A stretch of 64,000 nucleotides of DNA from JAAYAO01 sp051133435 (GCF_051133435.1 NZ_JBPGNY010000004.1:124001-188000); one strand, 5' to 3'; positions 1 to 8,684 are shown, counted from the first letter of the stretch. Notes: a model not told the origin generated them from the letters alone. A program made the numbers and translations.

Positions 1-785
1 TTGGCCTTGGGTTCGGTGGGGAAGACGTCGATCGCCGCCCCGGCGAGGTGACCCGACATCAGCGCGTCGCGCAGCGCCTCGTGGTCGACCACGTTGCCGC
101 GGCAGAGGTTCAGGAACAGGGTGCGCGGGCGCATCCGGGCGAACTCGTCGGCACCGATCAGGTTGGTATTGGACGGGCGGCCGTCCACGTGCAGCGAGAC
201 GGTTTCGACCTTCTCGAGCAGTTCATCCAGTGATCCGCAGCGCTGGGCGTTGCCCAGGGCGAGCCGGTCGACGATGTCGTAGAAGTACACCCGCATCCCG
301 ATCGCCTCGGCCAGTACCGACAGTTGGGTGCCGATATTGCCGTAGCCGACGATGCCCAGGGTGCGGCCACGCACCTCGTGGGAGCCGGTGGCCGACTTCA
401 GCCAGTTGCCGGCGTGCAGGGCCTGGTTGCGTTCCGGAATCCGGCGCGCCAGCGCGATGATGTGGCCGATCACCAGTTCCACCACCGAGCGGGTGTTGGA
501 ATAGGGGGCGTTGAACACCGCGATGCCGTGTTCGGTGGCCGCCTCCAGGTCGATCTGGTTCGTCCCGACGCTGAAGGCACCGACCGCCGACAGTTGCGGG
601 GCTCGGGCCAGCACCTCGGCGGTGACCTGGGTCTTCGACCGGATGCCGAGCAGGTCGACCCCGTCGAGGGCCTCGATCAACTCGTCCTCGTCGAGGGCTC
701 CCTTGCGGGTTTCCACCTGGTAACCGCGCTGTTCGAGCAGGGTGGCGGCGTCGTGATGGATGTTCTCAAGTAGCAGTGCACGCAC
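1..785 (-). CDS. serA: D-3-phosphoglycerate dehydrogenase-like protein (C-terminus cut by window start)
   Basis: An NAD-dependent 2-hydroxyacid dehydrogenase, most likely the enzyme that oxidises 3-phosphoglycerate in serine synthesis. About 261 residues are visible. The N-terminal substrate domain carries the typical SerA segment around LLLENIH and GIRSKTQVT. The Rossmann motif GYGNIG follows, then the LNLCRGNVVD segment. The end of the NAD domain and any ACT domain lie outside the window. The start is uncertain: I chose GTG at 785, but an upstream in-frame GTG would overlap the ABC gene. Only a few bases separate it from the DppF-type gene, so it is probably the last visible gene of the peptide-transport operon, an unusual place for a serine gene. 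Another 2-hydroxyacid dehydrogenase specificity cannot be excluded. Confidence 0.85.
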   Translation of the reverse strand, partial: MRALLLENIHHDAATLLEQRGYQVETRKGALDEDELIEALDGVDLLGIRSKTQVTAEVLARAPQLSAVGAFSVGTNQIDLEAATEHGIAVFNAPYSNTRSVVELVIGHIIALARRIPERNQALHAGNWLKSATGSHEVRGRTLGIVGYGNIGTQLSVLAEAIGMRVYFYDIVDRLALGNAQRCGSLDELLEKVETVSLHVDGRPSNTNLIGADEFARMRPRTLFLNLCRGNVVDHEALRDALMSGHLAGAAIDVFPTEPKA

Positions 786-789
786 CCGC

Positions 790-1554
790 TCATCGTAGCC
801 GCGGAATTGCTGCCAGAAGTTCACGGGTGTATTCGTGACCGGGCTGGTCGTAAATCTGCTCGATCGGGCCCGATTCGACGATCTCGCCGCGACGCAGCAC
901 CGCCACCGAGTCGCAGACATGGCGCACCACTTGCAGGTCGTGGCTGACGAAGACCGTGGTCAGGCCGTATTCGGCGACCAGGTCGGTGAGCAGATTGAGT
1001 ACTTGGGCGCGCACCGACACGTCCAGGGCCGAGACCGGTTCGTCGGCCAACAGCACCCTGGGACGGGGCGCCAGGGCACGGGCGATGGCGATGCGTTGCC
1101 GCTGCCCCCCGCTGAACTCGTGCGGGTACCGTCGGGCCGAATCTGCCGGCAGACCGACCTCGTCCAGCACCTGGGTGAGCCGGCCCGCAGCGTCCCCGAC
1201 CCCGGTGCGTCCGCGCAGCAACCGGGAGCGCAGCGGTTCGGTGATGATGTCGCCGACCTTCATCCGGGGGTTCAGCGATGAGCGGGGGTCCTGGAAGACC
1301 ACCTGCACCTCCGCGCGCAGAAAGGCCAACCGGCGTTCCGGCAGATGGTCGATGCGCCGGTCGTCGAACCGGATCTCCCCGGAGGTCGGATGGTCCAGGG
1401 CGGCCATCATCCGCAGCAGGGTGGACTTGCCCGAACCCGACTCCCCCACGATGCCCAGACGCTGCCCCGCGGCCAGGTCGAAGCTGACGTCGCGCACCGC
1501 GTGGGTGGCGCCGAAGATGCGGTTCACCGCCTCGAGTCGATACACCGGCGTCAT
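790..1554 (-). CDS. Oligopeptide/dipeptide ABC transporter ATP-binding protein (DppF-type)
   Basis: One of two cytoplasmic ATPases that power peptide import with the neighbouring permeases. The 254-residue protein has Walker A GESGSGKST at residues 37-45, the signature FSGGQRQR and a Walker B segment ending LLADEPVSALD. It belongs to the DppF/OppF branch of the nickel/peptide/opine ATPases. Its ATG overlaps the last codons of the DppD-type gene by 4 bases, so the two are probably translationally coupled. The long C-terminal tail usual in OppF is short here. The substrate (dipeptides, oligopeptides or another small ligand) cannot be read from the sequence. Confidence 0.93.
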   Translation of the reverse strand: MTPVYRLEAVNRIFGATHAVRDVSFDLAAGQRLGIVGESGSGKSTLLRMMAALDHPTSGEIRFDDRRIDHLPERRLAFLRAEVQVVFQDPRSSLNPRMKVGDIITEPLRSRLLRGRTGVGDAAGRLTQVLDEVGLPADSARRYPHEFSGGQRQRIAIARALAPRPRVLLADEPVSALDVSVRAQVLNLLTDLVAEYGLTTVFVSHDLQVVRHVCDSVAVLRRGEIVESGPIEQIYDQPGHEYTRELLAAIPRLR

Positions 1555-2384
1555 GTCTGCTCCCGGTTCCAGAAGTCGCCGACCACCGGCAGTCTGCTGC
1601 CCGGGGCGACCCGGTCGAGCCGCGAGGTGGCCACCAGACCCTTGGTGTAGCTGTGTTGCGGGTCATCGAAGACCTGCGCGACGCTGCCCTGCTCCACGAT
1701 CCGGCCGTCGAGCATCACGGCGACCTTGGAGCACACCTGGGCGACCACGGCCAGGTCGTGGCTGATGAACAGGCAGGCGGCCCCGTCGGCGGCGAGCACC
1801 TCGTCCAGTACCCGCAGCACCCGGGCCTGCACGGTCACATCGAGGGCGGTGGTCGGTTCGTCGCAGATCAGCAGGTCGGGGCTGTTGATCAGTGCCATCG
1901 CCAGCACCACGCGCTGACGTTGTCCGCCGGAAAGCTGATGTGGGTAGGAGCGCACGATGCGCTCCGGTTCGTCGATACCGACCCGTTCCAGCATGTCGAT
2001 CACCTCGCCGCGGCGTTGGGTGCGGCCGACCTTGGGGCGGTGCAGTTCGATCACCTCGGCCATCTGCCGGCCCACCTTCATGGTCGGATCCAGAGCCGTC
2101 ATCGGTTCCTGGAAGACCATGCCCATGGCATCCCCGCGCAGCTTCGACATCTCCCGGTCGGAGCGGCCCAGCAGGGAGCGTCCGGCCAGCAGCACCTCGC
2201 CGGTGACCCGAGCGTACTCGGGCAGCAGACCCATCACGGCCAGGGCGGTGACCGATTTGCCCGAGCCGGATTCGCCGATCAGGCCGAGGCGTTCACCCTC
2301 GGCGATCTCGAGGTTGACCTCGATCACCGCGGGGGGCCGGTTGCCGAAGGCGACGCACAGGTCGCGTACTTCCAGGGCGGTCAT
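1551..2384 (-). CDS. Oligopeptide/dipeptide ABC transporter ATP-binding protein (DppD-type)
   Basis: The second ATPase of the peptide importer, 277 residues. Visible motifs are Walker A GESGSGKSV (residues 37-45), signature LSGGQRQR and Walker B LLICDEPTTALD. The C-terminal region around DDPQHSYTKGL is the oligopeptide-transporter extension found in DppD/OppD. The gene overlaps both neighbours by 4 bases, which is strong evidence for one transcript with dppC and dppF. Confidence 0.93.
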   Translation of the reverse strand: MTALEVRDLCVAFGNRPPAVIEVNLEIAEGERLGLIGESGSGKSVTALAVMGLLPEYARVTGEVLLAGRSLLGRSDREMSKLRGDAMGMVFQEPMTALDPTMKVGRQMAEVIELHRPKVGRTQRRGEVIDMLERVGIDEPERIVRSYPHQLSGGQRQRVVLAMALINSPDLLICDEPTTALDVTVQARVLRVLDEVLAADGAACLFISHDLAVVAQVCSKVAVMLDGRIVEQGSVAQVFDDPQHSYTKGLVATSRLDRVAPGSRLPVVGDFWNREQT

Positions 2385-3226
2385 CGGCCCTGCTCCGCCC
2401 GGACGGTGGATTCGCGCAGGCGCGGATCCAGCAGATCCCGAAGCCCGTCACCGAGCAGGTTGAAGCCCAACACGGCACCGGCGATGGCCAGGCCGGGCAG
2501 TACCGCCACCAGCGGGTCACCGCTGAACACGTACGCCTGGGCGTCCTTGAGCATCCGGCCCCAGGTGGGGGTTTGCGGTGGGGTGCCCAGGCCCAGGTAG
2601 CTCAGCGCGGCCTCGGCCAGGATCGCGATGCCGAAGGAGACCGAGGCCTGCACCCCGATCACCGGAGCGATGTTGGGGGCGACGTGCCGCAGCGCGATGC
2701 CCAGCCGTCCGGTACCCGACGAGCGGGCGGCGAGCACGTATTCGGAGGCCATCACCTGCAGAGTGGCGGCTCGGGCCATGCGGGTGAAGGCCGGAATGGA
2801 GGCGATCCCGATTGCGGTCATCGCCGTCCAGGTCGAGCCGCCGAAGGTGGCCGCCAGCAGGATCGCCAACAACAGGGCCGGGAAGGCGTAGAGGATGTCT
2901 GTGGCGCGCAGTACCAGCGACGAGACCCAGTTCTTGCTCATGCCGGCGAAGACCCCGAGCGGTACCCCGATCACCGCGGCGATCGCGACGGCGATGATGC
3001 CGACCAGCAGGCAGATCCGGGCGCCGGCCATCAATCGGGAGGCCATGTCGATGCCGAAACCGTCGGTGCCGAGTACGTGCGGCCATCCCGGTGGCAGCAG
3101 TCGCTCCGAGGGTCGCACCTGGGTCGGGTCGAAGGGCGTCCAGAACAGTGACACCAGCGCGGCCAGCACCACGATCGCCACCAATGCGGCACCCAGCCAC
3201 AGGGTGAGGCGTTTCAGGCTCCTCAT
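2381..3226 (-). CDS. Peptide ABC transporter permease (DppC-type)
   Basis: An inner-membrane permease of about 281 residues that forms the channel with the DppB-type protein. The chosen ATG at 3226 begins MRSLKRLTLWLG and is followed directly by the first membrane helix; the open frame runs much further upstream only because of GC-rich sequence. The BPD_transp_1 domain contains the ATPase-contact loop around EYVLAARSSGTGRLGI. Several hydrophobic helices are evident. The start overlaps the dppB stop by 4 bases (ATGA). Confidence 0.92.
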   Translation of the reverse strand: MRSLKRLTLWLGAALVAIVVLAALVSLFWTPFDPTQVRPSERLLPPGWPHVLGTDGFGIDMASRLMAGARICLLVGIIAVAIAAVIGVPLGVFAGMSKNWVSSLVLRATDILYAFPALLLAILLAATFGGSTWTAMTAIGIASIPAFTRMARAATLQVMASEYVLAARSSGTGRLGIALRHVAPNIAPVIGVQASVSFGIAILAEAALSYLGLGTPPQTPTWGRMLKDAQAYVFSGDPLVAVLPGLAIAGAVLGFNLLGDGLRDLLDPRLRESTVRAEQGR

Positions 3227-4170
3227 CGACGGCTCCGCAGGCGGGGGTCGAGGGCGAGATAGCTCAGGTCGACCAGTGCGTTGATCACCAGCACCGCCAG
3301 CACCAGCAGCATCACGGTGCCCTGCACGATCATCAGGTCGCGTTGGGCGACCGCCGACAGCAGCACCGAACCCAGGCCGGGCAGGGTGAACACCGATTCG
3401 ACCACGATCGCGCCGACGAACAAGGTGGCCAGTTGCAGGCCGAGCACGGTGACCACCGACAGCGAGGCGTTGCGCAGCCCGTGTCGGATCAGCGCGCCCC
3501 ACTTCGTCCAGCCGATCGAGCGGGCGGTGCGGATCCAGTCCTCCCCCAGCACCTCGATGATCGCCGAACGCACGTAGCGCGACAGCACCGAACCCTGGAC
3601 GATGGCCAGCGACAGCACCGGCAGCACCAGGTGCCGGGCCCACCGGCCCGGGTCGTTGCCGAAGCGGATGTAACCGTTGGCCGGCAACCAGCCGAGGTTC
3701 ACCGAGAAGAGATAGACCAGCATCAACCCGGCCCAGAAGGCCGGGATCGCCAGGCCGATCTGCGACAGCGCCGACGCAACGGCACCCGAGGCGTGCCGGC
3801 GGCGGATGGCGGCGATCATGCCCATCGGGATGGCGAAAATGATGGCGAACAGCATGCCCCCGAGCACCAGGGACATGGTGACCCCGATCGCGGGGGAGAT
3901 CCGGCTGATCACCGACTGGCCGGTCAGGTAGGAATGCCCGAAGTCGCCGACGAACATCCCGAAGAGCCAGTCGAAGTACTGCACCGGCAGGGGCCGGTCG
4001 AGGCCGTGGCGCTGACGCAGGGCTTCGACCGCGGCCGGGTCGGCGTTGTTGCCCAGGATCACCTGGGCGACGTCACCCGGCAGAGCGGCGGTGACCAGGA
4101 AGATGAGCATGGACGCGACGAGGACGCTGCCCACGAAGGCAGCGATCCTGGTCGCTATCCGCAAGGCCAT
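3223..4170 (-). CDS. Peptide ABC transporter permease (DppB-type)
   Basis: A membrane permease of 315 residues, the partner of the DppC-type subunit. It starts with a basic end and a helix (AAFVGSVLVASMLIF), followed by the DppB/OppB N-terminal segment around GNNADPAAVEALRQRHGLDRPL. The coupling loop contains DWIRTARSIGWTKW, the usual EAA-type region that docks the ATPase. Only 7 bases separate it from the binding-protein gene upstream. Confidence 0.93.
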   Translation of the reverse strand: MALRIATRIAAFVGSVLVASMLIFLVTAALPGDVAQVILGNNADPAAVEALRQRHGLDRPLPVQYFDWLFGMFVGDFGHSYLTGQSVISRISPAIGVTMSLVLGGMLFAIIFAIPMGMIAAIRRRHASGAVASALSQIGLAIPAFWAGLMLVYLFSVNLGWLPANGYIRFGNDPGRWARHLVLPVLSLAIVQGSVLSRYVRSAIIEVLGEDWIRTARSIGWTKWGALIRHGLRNASLSVVTVLGLQLATLFVGAIVVESVFTLPGLGSVLLSAVAQRDLMIVQGTVMLLVLAVLVINALVDLSYLALDPRLRSRR

Positions 4171-4177
4171 CGGCGGC

Positions 4178-5692
4178 TCAGCGTGCCGTGACGTTGGTCA
4201 GGTCGAAGCTCAGCGAGGTCATGTTCTCGGGCAGACCGTTGATGCCCTCGCGGGCCACGATCAGGTTCGGCAGCAGGAACAACCAGTTGGCGGCCGCGTC
4301 CTCGTTCAGCATCTTGGCGCCCTCGCGCATCTTGGCGACGTAATCGTCGTGACTGCCGGCATCTGCCTCGGTCATCAACTTCTGGAACTCGGGGTTGTTG
4401 TAGCGCCAGTAGTACTTCGGGTCGGCGTACTTGACCATGTCGCGCGGTTCGACATGGGCAACGATGGTCATGTCGTAGTCGGCCTTGGTGAGCACCACGT
4501 CCAGCCAGCGGGCGGGGAACTCGAGCTCGTCGATGGTGGCGTTGATGCCGACCTCACGCAACTGGCTGGCCACGAACTGGCCGCCACTGGTGGCATAGGG
4601 CAGCACCGGCAGCCGCAGCCGCAGGGTCAACCCGTTGGCGTAGCCGGCTTCGGCGAGTAGCTTCTTGGCCTTCTCCGGGTCGTAGTCGTACTCCGACGAC
4701 AGGTCCTCGTACCAGGGGTCGGTGGGCGATGCCATCGAGCCGATCAGGGTGCCGTGGCCGTTCCAGACGGTGTCGATCAGGGCCTGCCGGTCGATGGCGT
4801 GCATGATCGCCCGGCGCACCCGCACGTCGGCGAGGGCCTTGTTCTCGTGGTTCATCGCCAGCACGACCTCACCGCTGGTGGTGCCCTCGATGATCTGGAA
4901 GCGCGAGGTGTCGGAGAACTGGTCGATCGCCTGCGGCGCCTGCAGGTTGGAGATGATGTCCAGGTCGCCCGACAGCATCGCGTTGTTCATCGCGTTGGGG
5001 TCGGTGAAGTACCGGAAGGTGACCTCGCGGAAGGGCTGCGGGGTGGCCCAGTACTGCTCGTTGCGCTCCAGCACCACCGAGTCGCCCTGGTTCCACTGCT
5101 TGAGTTGGTAGGGGCCCGAACCGGCGGTGTCGGTGGCCAGATCGGTGTCGGATTCGGCGTCGAAGATCATCCCGCCGGTGGAGGTCATGTTGTAGAGCCA
5201 GGCGTTGCTGGGTCGCTTCAGCTTGATCACGGCGACGGACTTGTCGCTGTCGTCCACCGACTCGACAACCTCCATCTGGCCCTGCAGCACGTTGGTCACG
5301 GATCCACCGGCCTGGATGCGCTCGATGCTGTGCTTCACGTCCGATGAGGTCACGTCCTTGCCGGAGGCGAACTTCGCGGCCGGGTCGAGGTGGAAGGTGT
5401 AGGTGAGGTTGTCGGGGGAAACCTCCCAGCGCTGAGCCAGCAGTGGCTGCAGTTCGCCGTCGGAGCCCATCTTCACCAGCGTCTCGTACACGTTGTACAG
5501 CAGCACCTGTGGGATGGCGGCGGAATCGTTAGTGACCGCGTCCATCGTCGGCGGGTGGGCGACGGCTCCGATCACCAGGGTGTCCGACTTGCCTTCGCCG
5601 TTGCCGTTACCGGCGCCGTTTCCGGTGCATCCGGTGACAATCATCGCCACGGCGATCAGGCCGCCGATCAGGCTGATGAACTTGCTGCGCAT
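4178..5692 (-). CDS. Peptide-binding lipoprotein of an ABC transporter (SBP family 5)
   Basis: The extracytoplasmic receptor that delivers substrate to the DppBCDF-type importer. It has 504 residues. The start ATG at 5692 has GAGGAG just upstream. The signal peptide ends in the lipobox VTGC with Cys22 as the lipid-anchored residue, followed by a Gly/Asn-rich linker. The body is SBP_bac_5: an early DTLVIGAVAHPPTMDAV region and a later VRRAIMHAIDRQALID segment. Two further in-frame ATGs lie 15-21 bases upstream but fit the ribosome site less well. As first gene before the permeases, with a peptidase gene ahead of it, a peptide substrate is plausible. Confidence 0.92.
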   Translation of the reverse strand: MRSKFISLIGGLIAVAMIVTGCTGNGAGNGNGEGKSDTLVIGAVAHPPTMDAVTNDSAAIPQVLLYNVYETLVKMGSDGELQPLLAQRWEVSPDNLTYTFHLDPAAKFASGKDVTSSDVKHSIERIQAGGSVTNVLQGQMEVVESVDDSDKSVAVIKLKRPSNAWLYNMTSTGGMIFDAESDTDLATDTAGSGPYQLKQWNQGDSVVLERNEQYWATPQPFREVTFRYFTDPNAMNNAMLSGDLDIISNLQAPQAIDQFSDTSRFQIIEGTTSGEVVLAMNHENKALADVRVRRAIMHAIDRQALIDTVWNGHGTLIGSMASPTDPWYEDLSSEYDYDPEKAKKLLAEAGYANGLTLRLRLPVLPYATSGGQFVASQLREVGINATIDELEFPARWLDVVLTKADYDMTIVAHVEPRDMVKYADPKYYWRYNNPEFQKLMTEADAGSHDDYVAKMREGAKMLNEDAAANWLFLLPNLIVAREGINGLPENMTSLSFDLTNVTAR

Positions 5693-5721
5693 TGTGCTCC
5701 TCGACATGTGCATTTCTTGGG

Positions 5722-6690
5722 TCAGGTGGTGAGGTCGGTGTACGACTGCCACCGTCCATGGCTTTCGGCGTGGATCATGGCGTTCAGGCAGGCCTCGGTG
5801 AAGGCCTCGGCCGCCTTGTCCAGCATCGCGTTGAAGGTGGTGATCCCGGCCGGGGTGTGCGGAAGGGGTGTGTCGGTACCCGAGGCCAGGCAGAAGATCG
5901 TGTCGCCGTCGGTCATCGAGTGCACCGGGGTGATCGCCCGGGCCAAGCCGTCGTGGGCCACCTGGGCGACCTTGTTGGCCTGCGCCTTGGTGAGGGTGGC
6001 ATCGGTCAGGATCACCCCGATGGTGGTGTTGATCGAGGCCGCGTTGTTGCGGGCTTCCTGTAGCGCGGTGCGCTGGGCTGCCGAGGGTGCGGGCAGTCGA
6101 TGTGCGCGGTCGGCCCAGAGCCGTCCGGTGTCGGGGTTTACGGCAGACCCGGCGGCGTTGACCACCGCTGCGGCGCCGATGGTGATCGGTTGATCGGCGT
6201 CGATGGTGAGTTCGGCGTAGCCGAAGCCACCGGCCACTCCCCCACACACTGCGCCGGTGCCTGCGCCGACGGTGCCCTGAGCCGGGTCCGCTCCGGACGC
6301 GTTGGCCAGGGCCAGTCGGCCGAACTCGGCGGTGGGTCGATTGCCGAACTCCCCGCCGCGGCCGAGGTCGAAGATCACTGCGGCCGGCACGATCGGCACG
6401 ACCTCGTGGGGTTCGGTGCCGACCGGGAATCCGATGTGCTCCTCGGCCAGGGCCTGCATCACCCCGTCGGCGGCGGCCAGCCCGTAGGCCGAGCCCCCGG
6501 TGAGCACCAGGGCGTGCACCTGCTGAACCAGAGTGGTCGGATCCAGGGCGTCGGTTTCCCGGGTGCCGGGGCCTCCCCCGCGCACGTCCACTCCGGCGGT
6601 GGCACCGTCGCGAGCTGCAATCACGGTCGTTCCGGTCTGCCATCCGGGTGCGCGCACCTCATGATGGCCGATGTGGAAACCGGTGATCAT
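5722..6690 (-). CDS. P1 family peptidase (DmpA/L-aminopeptidase-like)
   Basis: A DmpA-type N-terminal nucleophile hydrolase that would release N-terminal residues from peptides. The chosen ATG gives 322 residues starting MITGFHIGH. Visible family features are the GGSAYGLAAADGVMQ segment, the glycine-rich GTVGAGTGAVCGG segment and the NTTIGVILTDATLTK region, which normally includes the residues around the autoprocessing site. It is the first gene of the minus-strand peptide operon, 29 bases ahead of the binding protein, so import and hydrolysis are probably co-expressed. A perfect 6-bp hairpin abuts the start codon and covers its Shine-Dalgarno sequence. Confidence 0.88.
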   Translation of the reverse strand: MITGFHIGHHEVRAPGWQTGTTVIAARDGATAGVDVRGGGPGTRETDALDPTTLVQQVHALVLTGGSAYGLAAADGVMQALAEEHIGFPVGTEPHEVVPIVPAAVIFDLGRGGEFGNRPTAEFGRLALANASGADPAQGTVGAGTGAVCGGVAGGFGYAELTIDADQPITIGAAAVVNAAGSAVNPDTGRLWADRAHRLPAPSAAQRTALQEARNNAASINTTIGVILTDATLTKAQANKVAQVAHDGLARAITPVHSMTDGDTIFCLASGTDTPLPHTPAGITTFNAMLDKAAEAFTEACLNAMIHAESHGRWQSYTDLTT

Positions 6691-6708
6691 GCGCCTCAGC
6701 CTAGGCGC
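6691..6708 (-). promoter_or_regulatory. Hairpin covering the ribosome site of the P1 peptidase gene
   Basis: GCGCCT and AGGCGC form a perfect 6-bp stem with a 6-base loop, directly next to the ATG at 6690. On the minus strand the right arm includes the purine-rich GAGG that would serve as Shine-Dalgarno. The fold is seen; a regulatory role is inferred. Confidence 0.45.
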
Positions 6709-6805
6709 TCGGATCGGTTCGTGGGCGACCAATCCACTCGGAACCGGCAACGACGTGGGCACCGTTTTATAACGGCCAGGTAACGGCCCGGGGTGGTTCC
6801 GGTCA

Positions 6806-6821
6806 CTTACCGGCTGGTAAG
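6806..6821. repeat. Small inverted repeat CTTACC-N4-GGTAAG
   Basis: A perfect 6-4-6 palindrome in the gap between the P1 peptidase and crotonase genes, upstream of the peptidase operon. It could be an operator. No regulator gene lies beside it. Confidence 0.3.
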
Positions 6822-6840
6822 CCTCGGTGATCGTCGCAGC

Positions 6841-6917
6841 CTGCTGCAACCTGCCCCTTCTCGGGCCGGCATCGATCTCACAGGCTTTGCTGTCCGAAAT
6901 CGGGCGTTTTGCAGCAG
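6841..6917. repeat. Dispersed imperfect palindrome, copy 1
   Basis: The arms read CTGCTGCAA-NNN-GCCC and GGGC-NNN-TTGCAGCAG around a loop of about 45 bases. The right half contains GGCTTTGCTNNNCGAAATCGGGC, which recurs in the intergenic copy at 23797-23871. It lies just past the end of the crotonase gene. Confidence 0.65.
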
Positions 6918-6940
6918 CGGGCTGCTGGATGTAAACAGCG

Positions 6941-7630
6941 CTAGGGGGTGCCGGTCGGAGGGTCGGTTGCCCGGATGTGATCGAGCAGGTTCACTGCATC
7001 GGCGCCGGCAACCTGCGGCAACGTCGCCAACAGTCGCGGTTTGATCCAGCGAACCGTGGTCGAATCCAGGTCGGCGAGCCGGCCCGCAACCTCGCGGGCT
7101 TTGGCCAGGTGGGTGCCGGGCGGCACCACCCGATAGACCAGACCGAGCTGCTGGGCACGCTCGGCATCGACCCGCTCGCCGTAGAGCAGTTCGAAGAGAC
7201 CCTTGAGCGGGATGCGTCCGGTCAGGTGCAGTACCGCACCGCCGGTTTGCCCCAGGCGCAGTTCGGGTAATTCGAACTGCGCTCCGGCATCGGCGACACA
7301 CAGGTCGGCCATCTGGCTCAGCACCAGGCCGAGCCCGATACACCAGCCGTGTACGGCCGAGATCACCGGTTTGGTGACCGGAGTCGTGACGCCGGGCAGA
7401 CAGTCCTGACTGGTGGGTGGGTTGCCCAGGTCGGCCCCGGAACTGAACGAGGGACCATCACCGGAGATGACCGCCACCCTGGCTTCGGAGTCTTCGAAGG
7501 CTTTCCAGGCGGTGCCCAGTGCTCGGCACATCTCGGCGTCGATGGCGTTGTGCTTGGCGGGATTCTCCAGCCTGAGGTGCATCACGCGGCCGTTGTCTTC
7601 GAACCAGGTCGCAATGCGATCATCTGACAT
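6941..7630 (-). CDS. Enoyl-CoA hydratase/isomerase (crotonase) family protein
   Basis: A cytoplasmic acyl-CoA enzyme of about 229 residues. The first oxyanion-hole segment is FSSGADLG and the second lies in HGWCIGLGLVLSQMADL. The later ELPELRLGQTGG segment retains an acidic residue near the usual catalytic position. ATG at 7630 is chosen because GAGGGG lies 8 bases upstream; a GTG three codons earlier is possible. The gene stands alone between the peptide operon and the tRNA, so its exact reaction (hydration, isomerisation or other) is unknown. Confidence 0.85.
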   Translation of the reverse strand: MSDDRIATWFEDNGRVMHLRLENPAKHNAIDAEMCRALGTAWKAFEDSEARVAVISGDGPSFSSGADLGNPPTSQDCLPGVTTPVTKPVISAVHGWCIGLGLVLSQMADLCVADAGAQFELPELRLGQTGGAVLHLTGRIPLKGLFELLYGERVDAERAQQLGLVYRVVPPGTHLAKAREVAGRLADLDSTTVRWIKPRLLATLPQVAGADAVNLLDHIRATDPPTGTP

Positions 7631-7812
7631 CCGGGGCACCCCTCGCCGTTGAGTTGCTGGTCTGCGTCACGCTACTGCAGGCGCAATCGCAGAGGCCGTT
7701 CGACCGCGCCCAGGGGCGAATCCATCCCCCAGGTGACGCCGGAGTGACCGGTCGGTTAACCGCCAATTTGATTCGAGCTTGATGGGGGCGTAAAGTACAT
7801 ATCTGTTGTCGA

Positions 7813-7889
7813 CGCGGGGTGGAGCAGCTAGGTAGCTCGCTGGGCTCATAACCCAGAGGTCACAGGTTCAAATCCTGTCCCCGCTACCA
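7813..7889 (+). tRNA. Initiator tRNA-Met (CAU)
   Basis: A full 77-nt cloverleaf with encoded CCA. The anticodon loop is CTCATAA, flanked by CTGGG/CCCAG with the three stacked G:C pairs that mark initiator tRNAs. Position 1 is C facing U at position 72, so the end pair is not Watson-Crick, another initiator trait. The T-loop is TTCAAAT. A strong terminator follows at once. Confidence 0.97.
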
Positions 7890-7890
7890 G

Positions 7891-7936
7891 TCTGGCCCGG
7901 GATTCACCACGAATCCCGGGCCAGAAGTCTTTTGAG
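7891..7936 (+). terminator. Rho-independent terminator of the initiator tRNA
   Basis: A perfect 15-bp stem (TCTGGCCCGGGATTC with its complement, loop ACCAC) ends at 7925 and is followed by AGTCTTTTG. It starts one base after the tRNA CCA. Confidence 0.9.
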
Positions 7937-7970
7937 ACCTGCACAGCTCGCGTGCCATGCGGCCGCAGAC

Positions 7971-8642
7971 CTACAAGGGACGCTGTGCGGTCAAGTGGTC
8001 CCACGCCGCCATTGCGAGATCGGTGGTGCGCGCCAGTTGATCCCGAGACCCACCATCTCGGGCATGGACGGACAAACCATGCAAGACGGTGACCACGAAG
8101 TTCGCGAGAGCTTCCGGGTCGGCATCGACATCGAGTTCGCCTGCGACGACAGCCTCTTCGAACCGGCTCCTCAGCTTCAGCCGGTCAGCTCTGCGCAGGT
8201 CCGCGAGTAGATCGCGGACCGCCGCGTTCTCCTCGGTGTAGGTGAACCCGGAGAGCACCACCAAACATCCACGCGGAGTGTCGTCCCGGGTGTAAAGCTC
8301 CACGTTCGCACGCAGAATCGCCTCGACCACTCCGCGAGCGGTTGCTTGTTCCGCCAAGGCGCGCTCGATCGGCGATCGTTGGGGGGCGCTGTAGTAGGCG
8401 ACCGCCTCACGGAACAGCCCCTCCTTCGACCCGAACGCCGCGTACAGACTGGTCGGCCCGATCCCCATCGCGGCCGTGAGGTCGCTCAGGGCCGTGCCCT
8501 CGTAACCGTGCTCCCAGAACACCTCCATCGCCCGAACGAGCGCCCCGGTGCGGTCGAAGGCCCGTGGCCGGCCGCGGCCGCGACCATTACCCGAATAACC
8601 GGAGGAGCGTTCTCGTTGACTTTTGCTGTCCACCCTGCCCAT
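7971..8642 (-). CDS. TetR/AcrR family transcriptional regulator
   Basis: A repressor of about 223 residues. The start MGRVDSKSQ at 8642 is chosen because the operator-like palindrome lies just beyond it. The N-terminal helix-turn-helix region reads from GRPRAFDRTGALVRA through LTAAMGIGPTSLYAAFGSKEGLF. The C-terminal ligand domain is typical of regulators of oxidoreductase or efflux genes. It is divergent from the SDR gene, 42 bases apart, with a perfect 16-bp palindrome between them, so it probably represses itself and the SDR-SMR pair. Confidence 0.9.
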   Translation of the reverse strand: MGRVDSKSQRERSSGYSGNGRGRGRPRAFDRTGALVRAMEVFWEHGYEGTALSDLTAAMGIGPTSLYAAFGSKEGLFREAVAYYSAPQRSPIERALAEQATARGVVEAILRANVELYTRDDTPRGCLVVLSGFTYTEENAAVRDLLADLRRADRLKLRSRFEEAVVAGELDVDADPEALANFVVTVLHGLSVHARDGGSRDQLARTTDLAMAAWDHLTAQRPL

Positions 8643-8650
8643 ACTAATAG

Positions 8651-8666
8651 TGTATCGATCGATACA
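8651..8666. promoter_or_regulatory. Predicted TetR operator, 16-bp perfect palindrome
   Basis: TGTATCGATCGATACA is fully self-complementary and sits midway between the divergent starts at 8642 and 8685. The GATACAT end could overlap a -10 element for the SDR gene. Assignment to the adjacent TetR protein is inferred from position. Confidence 0.75.
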
Positions 8667-8684
8667 TAAAAAAAGGGGATTCAC

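Noticed and set aside
5693..6643. Upstream extension of the binding-protein gene
   Set aside because: The extra 317 residues overlap the P1 peptidase gene in another frame. The lipoprotein signal and ribosome site place the start at 5692.
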